A DNA stretch of 8,015 bases from Armatimonadota bacterium (GTDB lineage Bacteria; Armatimonadota; Hebobacteria; CAIYQO01): assembly GCA_022708765.1 (NCBI GenBank), contig JAKIYB010000189.1, forward strand, positions 1 to 8,015, written 5' to 3'. The position numbers and the translations under genes were made by a program. This document shows positions 5,853 to 8,015 of the stretch, in pieces (the first letter of the stretch is position 1; each line of letters begins with the position of its first letter). The notes under the pieces were generated by a model. The model saw only the letters and a program-made list of their open reading frames with translations. It made no database searches and was not told the DNA's origin.

Positions 5853-6869
5853 ATGTCCGCGTCCAGCGTCATCCTGCATGCCATCGGCCCGGCGGGGGAG
5901 ATCACCCCCGCGTTTCCGGATGGCCGGAACCGGATCCTCTTTGGGGATTGTCTGCCCGCCATGCGCGCGCTGCCCGATGAAACCTTTGACGTCCTCTACC
6001 TCGACCCGCCCTTCTTCACCGGCAAACACCGGCATACCAGCCATGAGGCTCCCGACGCGCTGCCCTCCTACGCCGATGATTGGGCAGACGGCATCGCCGG
6101 CTATCTGGACTGGCTGGCCGAACGGCTGATGGAGATGCGCCGCCTGCTGAAACCGAACGGCGTGCTGCTCGTGCATCTGGACTGGCATGCGGTACACTAC
6201 GTGAAAGTGCTCCTCGACCGCCTTTTCGGCATGCGTCAGTTCCAGAACGAGTTCATCTGGTACTATTCCGGCGGCGGCGCGTCGAAACGGCGCTTCGCCC
6301 GCAAGCATGACTCCATCCTCTTCTACACGAAGTCGGCTGCCTGGAAATTCTATGCCGACCGCATACGCGACCCCTATAAGTGGACGGACGGCCAACCTCG
6401 CGCCGACGGCTCCGCCCGCGACTATACGCGCGGCAAACTGCCGGACGATGTATGGGAGCATCACGCGCTGCTGCCATGGGCGGAGGAATCCCTCGGCTAT
6501 CCCACCCAGAAGCCGGAAGCGCTGCTCACCCGGTTGCTGCTGCCATTCACCGACCCCGGCGACGCGGTGGGCGACTTCTTCAGCGGCTGCGCCACCGCCG
6601 CCGTCGCCCAGCGCCTGGGCTGCCGCTGGATGACCGCCGATGTCTCGCGGTCGGCCGTCTGTCTTACCGCTGAGCGGCTGGCGGAAATCCTTGCCCCCGG
6701 CTGTCTGGCCTTCACCGCCGCCCGCGCCCGCGCTCGCGCCCGCGAGCGCTATACCCGCATCCTGGCCGATGAAACCCGCATCGGCCTCGACTCCGCCACC
6801 CGCACCGCCTGCGCGTTGACCATCATCCCGACGACGGGATTCGCCGTCGAGATGGTGAACGATGCATAA
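5853..6869 (+). CDS. Beta-class DNA methyltransferase, probably N6-adenine
   Basis: This protein of 338 residues should transfer a methyl group from S-adenosylmethionine to a base in a specific DNA sequence. It has the beta-class order: catalytic motif IV DPPF at 51-54 (after FDVLYL) first; a central part with NEFIWYYSGGGASKRRF at 132-148, KHDSILFYTKS at 151-161 and the presumed target-recognition stretch 162-205; then GYPTQKPEALLTRLL at 215-229 and the cofactor motif DFFSGCATA at 241-249. DPPF favours adenine. The cofactor loop is altered from the usual F-x-G-x-G-T to F-S-G-C-A-T. The C-terminus (about 285-338) has an Arg-Ala repeat and an unrecognised tail. No restriction gene adjoins it, so it looks like an orphan methylase, or one half of a system lying elsewhere. 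The start is the first possible in-frame ATG after a stop; no strong ribosome site precedes it. Confidence 0.92.
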   Translation: MSASSVILHAIGPAGEITPAFPDGRNRILFGDCLPAMRALPDETFDVLYLDPPFFTGKHRHTSHEAPDALPSYADDWADGIAGYLDWLAERLMEMRRLLKPNGVLLVHLDWHAVHYVKVLLDRLFGMRQFQNEFIWYYSGGGASKRRFARKHDSILFYTKSAAWKFYADRIRDPYKWTDGQPRADGSARDYTRGKLPDDVWEHHALLPWAEESLGYPTQKPEALLTRLLLPFTDPGDAVGDFFSGCATAAVAQRLGCRWMTADVSRSAVCLTAERLAEILAPGCLAFTAARARARARERYTRILADETRIGLDSATRTACALTIIPTTGFAVEMVNDA

Positions 6870-6900
6870 CCCTCCTCGTCCGGAAAGCCTTCCAGCACAC

Positions 6901-6915
6901 GCCGATCTAGTCGGC
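6901..6915 (+). terminator. Small hairpin after the methyltransferase gene
   Basis: GCCGA at 6901-6905 pairs with TCGGC at 6911-6915 around five bases, 31 bases after the methyltransferase stop, followed by AAATTT rather than a T run. It could be a weak terminator or nothing. Confidence 0.25.
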
Positions 6916-6919
6916 AAAT

Positions 6920-6937
6920 TTGTGAAATGTTTCACAG
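6920..6937 (+). promoter_or_regulatory. CRP/FNR-family palindrome upstream of hcp (HcpR-like site)
   Basis: TGTGAAATGTTTCACA at 6921-6936 is a perfect inverted repeat with 7-base arms and the TGTGA-N6-TCACA spacing of CRP. With flanks it reads TTGTGA-N6-TCACAG, eleven of twelve bases of the TTGTGA-N6-TCACAA motif that I recall being described for HcpR regulators of hcp genes in Desulfovibrio. It is centred about 60 bases before the inferred start of transcription, a usual activator position. The regulator gene is not in this window. Confidence 0.6.
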
Positions 6938-6939
6938 GT

Positions 6940-6953
6940 ATGACTTTCGTCAT
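6940..6953 (+). promoter_or_regulatory. Second inverted repeat upstream of hcp, ATGAC-N4-GTCAT
   Basis: ATGAC at 6940-6944 and GTCAT at 6949-6953 give a 5-4-5 palindrome, the half-site geometry of FNR/NnrR-type regulators. Its centre lies about 42 bases before the inferred start of transcription. It begins three bases after the first palindrome, so two full dimers may not bind at once. Confidence 0.4.
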
Positions 6954-6973
6954 AGTCAGGCAAGGCTGCCCCC

Positions 6974-6982
6974 TGTTATCCT
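6974..6982 (+). promoter_or_regulatory. Candidate extended -10 of the hcp promoter
   Basis: TGTTATCCT is TG-n-TATCCT, four of six bases of TATAAT plus the extended -10 TG. No recognisable -35 lies upstream, as expected for an activator-dependent promoter. Transcription would start near 6989. Confidence 0.35.
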
Positions 6983-6992
6983 CTGACCATCA

Positions 6993-7009
6993 CTGACGAT
7001 TTTCGTCAG
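6993..7009 (+). repeat. Third inverted repeat in the hcp leader, CTGACGA-N3-TCGTCAG
   Basis: CTGACGA at 6993-6999 and TCGTCAG at 7003-7009 form a perfect 7-base stem with a three-base loop, between the inferred start of transcription and the ribosome site. It shares TTTCGTCA with the palindrome at 6940-6953. It could be a DNA operator or an RNA hairpin that affects translation of hcp. Confidence 0.45.
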
Positions 7010-7034
7010 GTTTGTCTGGAGAGGAGCGATCCCC

Positions 7035-8015
7035 ATGAGTATGTTTTGTTACCAGTGCGAGCAGGCGGCCGGCGGCACGGGCTGCACCGCGTTCGGCGTA
7101 TGCGGCAAAGACCAGGAAACCTCGGCGCTGCAGGACCTGCTGCTCTACGGCGTGAAGGGCCTGGCGATGTATGCGCATCGCAACCGGGCGCTGGGCGTGC
7201 GCGACCACGAGGCGGATACTTTCGCCGTTGAGGTGCTGTTCACTACGGTAACGAATGTGAATTTTGACGCGCAGCGGTTGGCGGTGATGGCGCGGAAGCT
7301 CGGTGGTCTCATTGAGCGCGCGAAGTCCGCCTACGAGGCGGCCTACGCGAAGGCGCACGGCACGGCGCCAGCGCCGCTGACTGGCCCGGCAGCCTGGGTG
7401 CCTGCGGATACCATTGACGCGCTGGCGCGCCAGGGAGAGAAAATCGGGATCGAGAGTCGTTTCACAAAGTTTGGCCCCGACGTCACCGGTCTGCAGGAGA
7501 TCATTACCTACGGCCTGAAGGGCATGGCGGCCTACGCCGACCATGCGCGGATCCTCGGCCAGGAGGATGACGCGGTCTACGCCTTCATCCACGAGGCGCT
7601 GGATTTTCTCACCCGCGATAGCTATACCGTGGATGAACTGGTGGCGATGGCGCTGCGAGTCGGCGAAATGAACCTGACGGTCATGGGCTTGCTCGATGCC
7701 GCCAACACCGGCGCCTACGGCCACCCGGTGCCCACGCCGGTGCGCGTGACGCCGGTAAAGGGGAAGGCGATCCTTGTCTCCGGGCACGACCTGAAGGACC
7801 TGAAGCTGCTGCTGGAGCAGACGCAGGGCACCGGAATCAACATCTACACCCACGGTGAGATGCTGCCCGCTCACGGCTACCCGGAGCTGAAGAAGTATCC
7901 ACATCTCGCAGGCAACTACGGCGGCGCCTGGCAGGATCAACAGAAGGAGTTCGAGGCCTTCCCCGGGGCCATCCTGATGACGACGAACTGCATCCAGAAG
8001 CCGAAAGAGGCATAT
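7035..8015 (+). CDS. hcp: Hybrid-cluster protein (hydroxylamine reductase), 5' part
   Basis: The gene is open to the window end: 327 residues of a family usually about 540 long. Hcp is a cytoplasmic Fe-S enzyme acting on reactive nitrogen species, reported as hydroxylamine reductase and as nitric oxide reductase. C5, C8, C17 and C23 (C-x2-C-x8-C-x5-C) match the [4Fe-4S] spacing of anaerobe-type Hcp, not the wider [2Fe-2S] spacing of enterobacteria. Two repeated helical segments follow (LLLYGVKGLAMYAHR at 35-49, IITYGLKGMAAYADH at 156-170), so this is not the class lacking that region. H251 in SGHDL, E275 in THGEMLPAHGYP and C319 in TTNCIQKP are the first three ligands of the hybrid Fe-S-O cluster; the rest lie beyond the window. 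GAGGAG at 7021-7026 stands eight bases before the ATG. It has its own promoter region with a CRP/FNR-type palindrome. Confidence 0.97.
   Translation, partial: MSMFCYQCEQAAGGTGCTAFGVCGKDQETSALQDLLLYGVKGLAMYAHRNRALGVRDHEADTFAVEVLFTTVTNVNFDAQRLAVMARKLGGLIERAKSAYEAAYAKAHGTAPAPLTGPAAWVPADTIDALARQGEKIGIESRFTKFGPDVTGLQEIITYGLKGMAAYADHARILGQEDDAVYAFIHEALDFLTRDSYTVDELVAMALRVGEMNLTVMGLLDAANTGAYGHPVPTPVRVTPVKGKAILVSGHDLKDLKLLLEQTQGTGINIYTHGEMLPAHGYPELKKYPHLAGNYGGAWQDQQKEFEAFPGAILMTTNCIQKPKEAY

Noticed and set aside
5766..6953. - strand open frame of 395 codons opposite the methyltransferase
   Set aside because: It mirrors the methyltransferase coding strand, shows no family motif and spans the hcp promoter palindromes.
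6990..7940. - strand open frame of 316 codons opposite hcp
   Set aside because: The + strand carries the conserved Hcp cysteines and cluster ligands, so the antisense frame is a composition effect.

Overview
The window is high-GC bacterial DNA with every confident gene on the + strand. It suggests a free-living organism with at least an anaerobic phase, because it ends in a hybrid-cluster protein (hcp) gene whose N-terminal cysteine spacing is the [4Fe-4S] kind typical of anaerobes. The ECF sigma/anti-sigma pair, the Ala/Pro-rich extracytoplasmic proteins and the GAGTAC/GAGCAC-type repeats would fit a deep-branching group such as Armatimonadota, Planctomycetota or Verrucomicrobiota relatives. 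That placement is a guess; nothing here fixes the phylum.

Layout. 1-159: no confident gene; a short GAGTACGAGCACG motif. 160-1790: a secreted DUF3298/RsiV-like protein that appears split by a one-base frameshift near 601-627 into an N-terminal and a C-terminal reading frame joined by TAATG. 1799-2957: a good promoter and a membrane-anchored PstS-like phosphate-type binding protein with no transporter genes beside it. 2958-3590: 633 bases without a convincing gene, dense in hairpins, palindromes and G-tracts, with candidate promoters near its right end. 3600-5566: an ECF sigma factor followed by a zinc-finger anti-sigma factor with one membrane span and a very long extracytoplasmic part. 5567-5852: a spacer holding a possible 32-residue membrane peptide. 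5853-6869: an apparently orphan beta-class adenine-type DNA methyltransferase. 6870-7034: a compact regulatory region with three inverted repeats, the first being TGTGA-N6-TCACA. 7035-8015: hcp, cut off by the window end while still open.

How they fit together. The sigma/anti-sigma pair is a self-contained envelope-signalling unit. The upstream secreted protein shares the DUF3298 fold of RsiV-type anti-sigma proteins but has no anti-sigma domain, and the PstS-like protein is also extracytoplasmic, so an envelope link is possible but not shown. The hcp gene has its own promoter region whose CRP/FNR-type palindrome fits nitrosative-stress control by an HcpR-like regulator. I did not find a clearly new multi-gene system. 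The best leads are the hcp control region, the structured 3045-3156 element, the frameshifted DUF3298 gene and the unusual anti-sigma factor.
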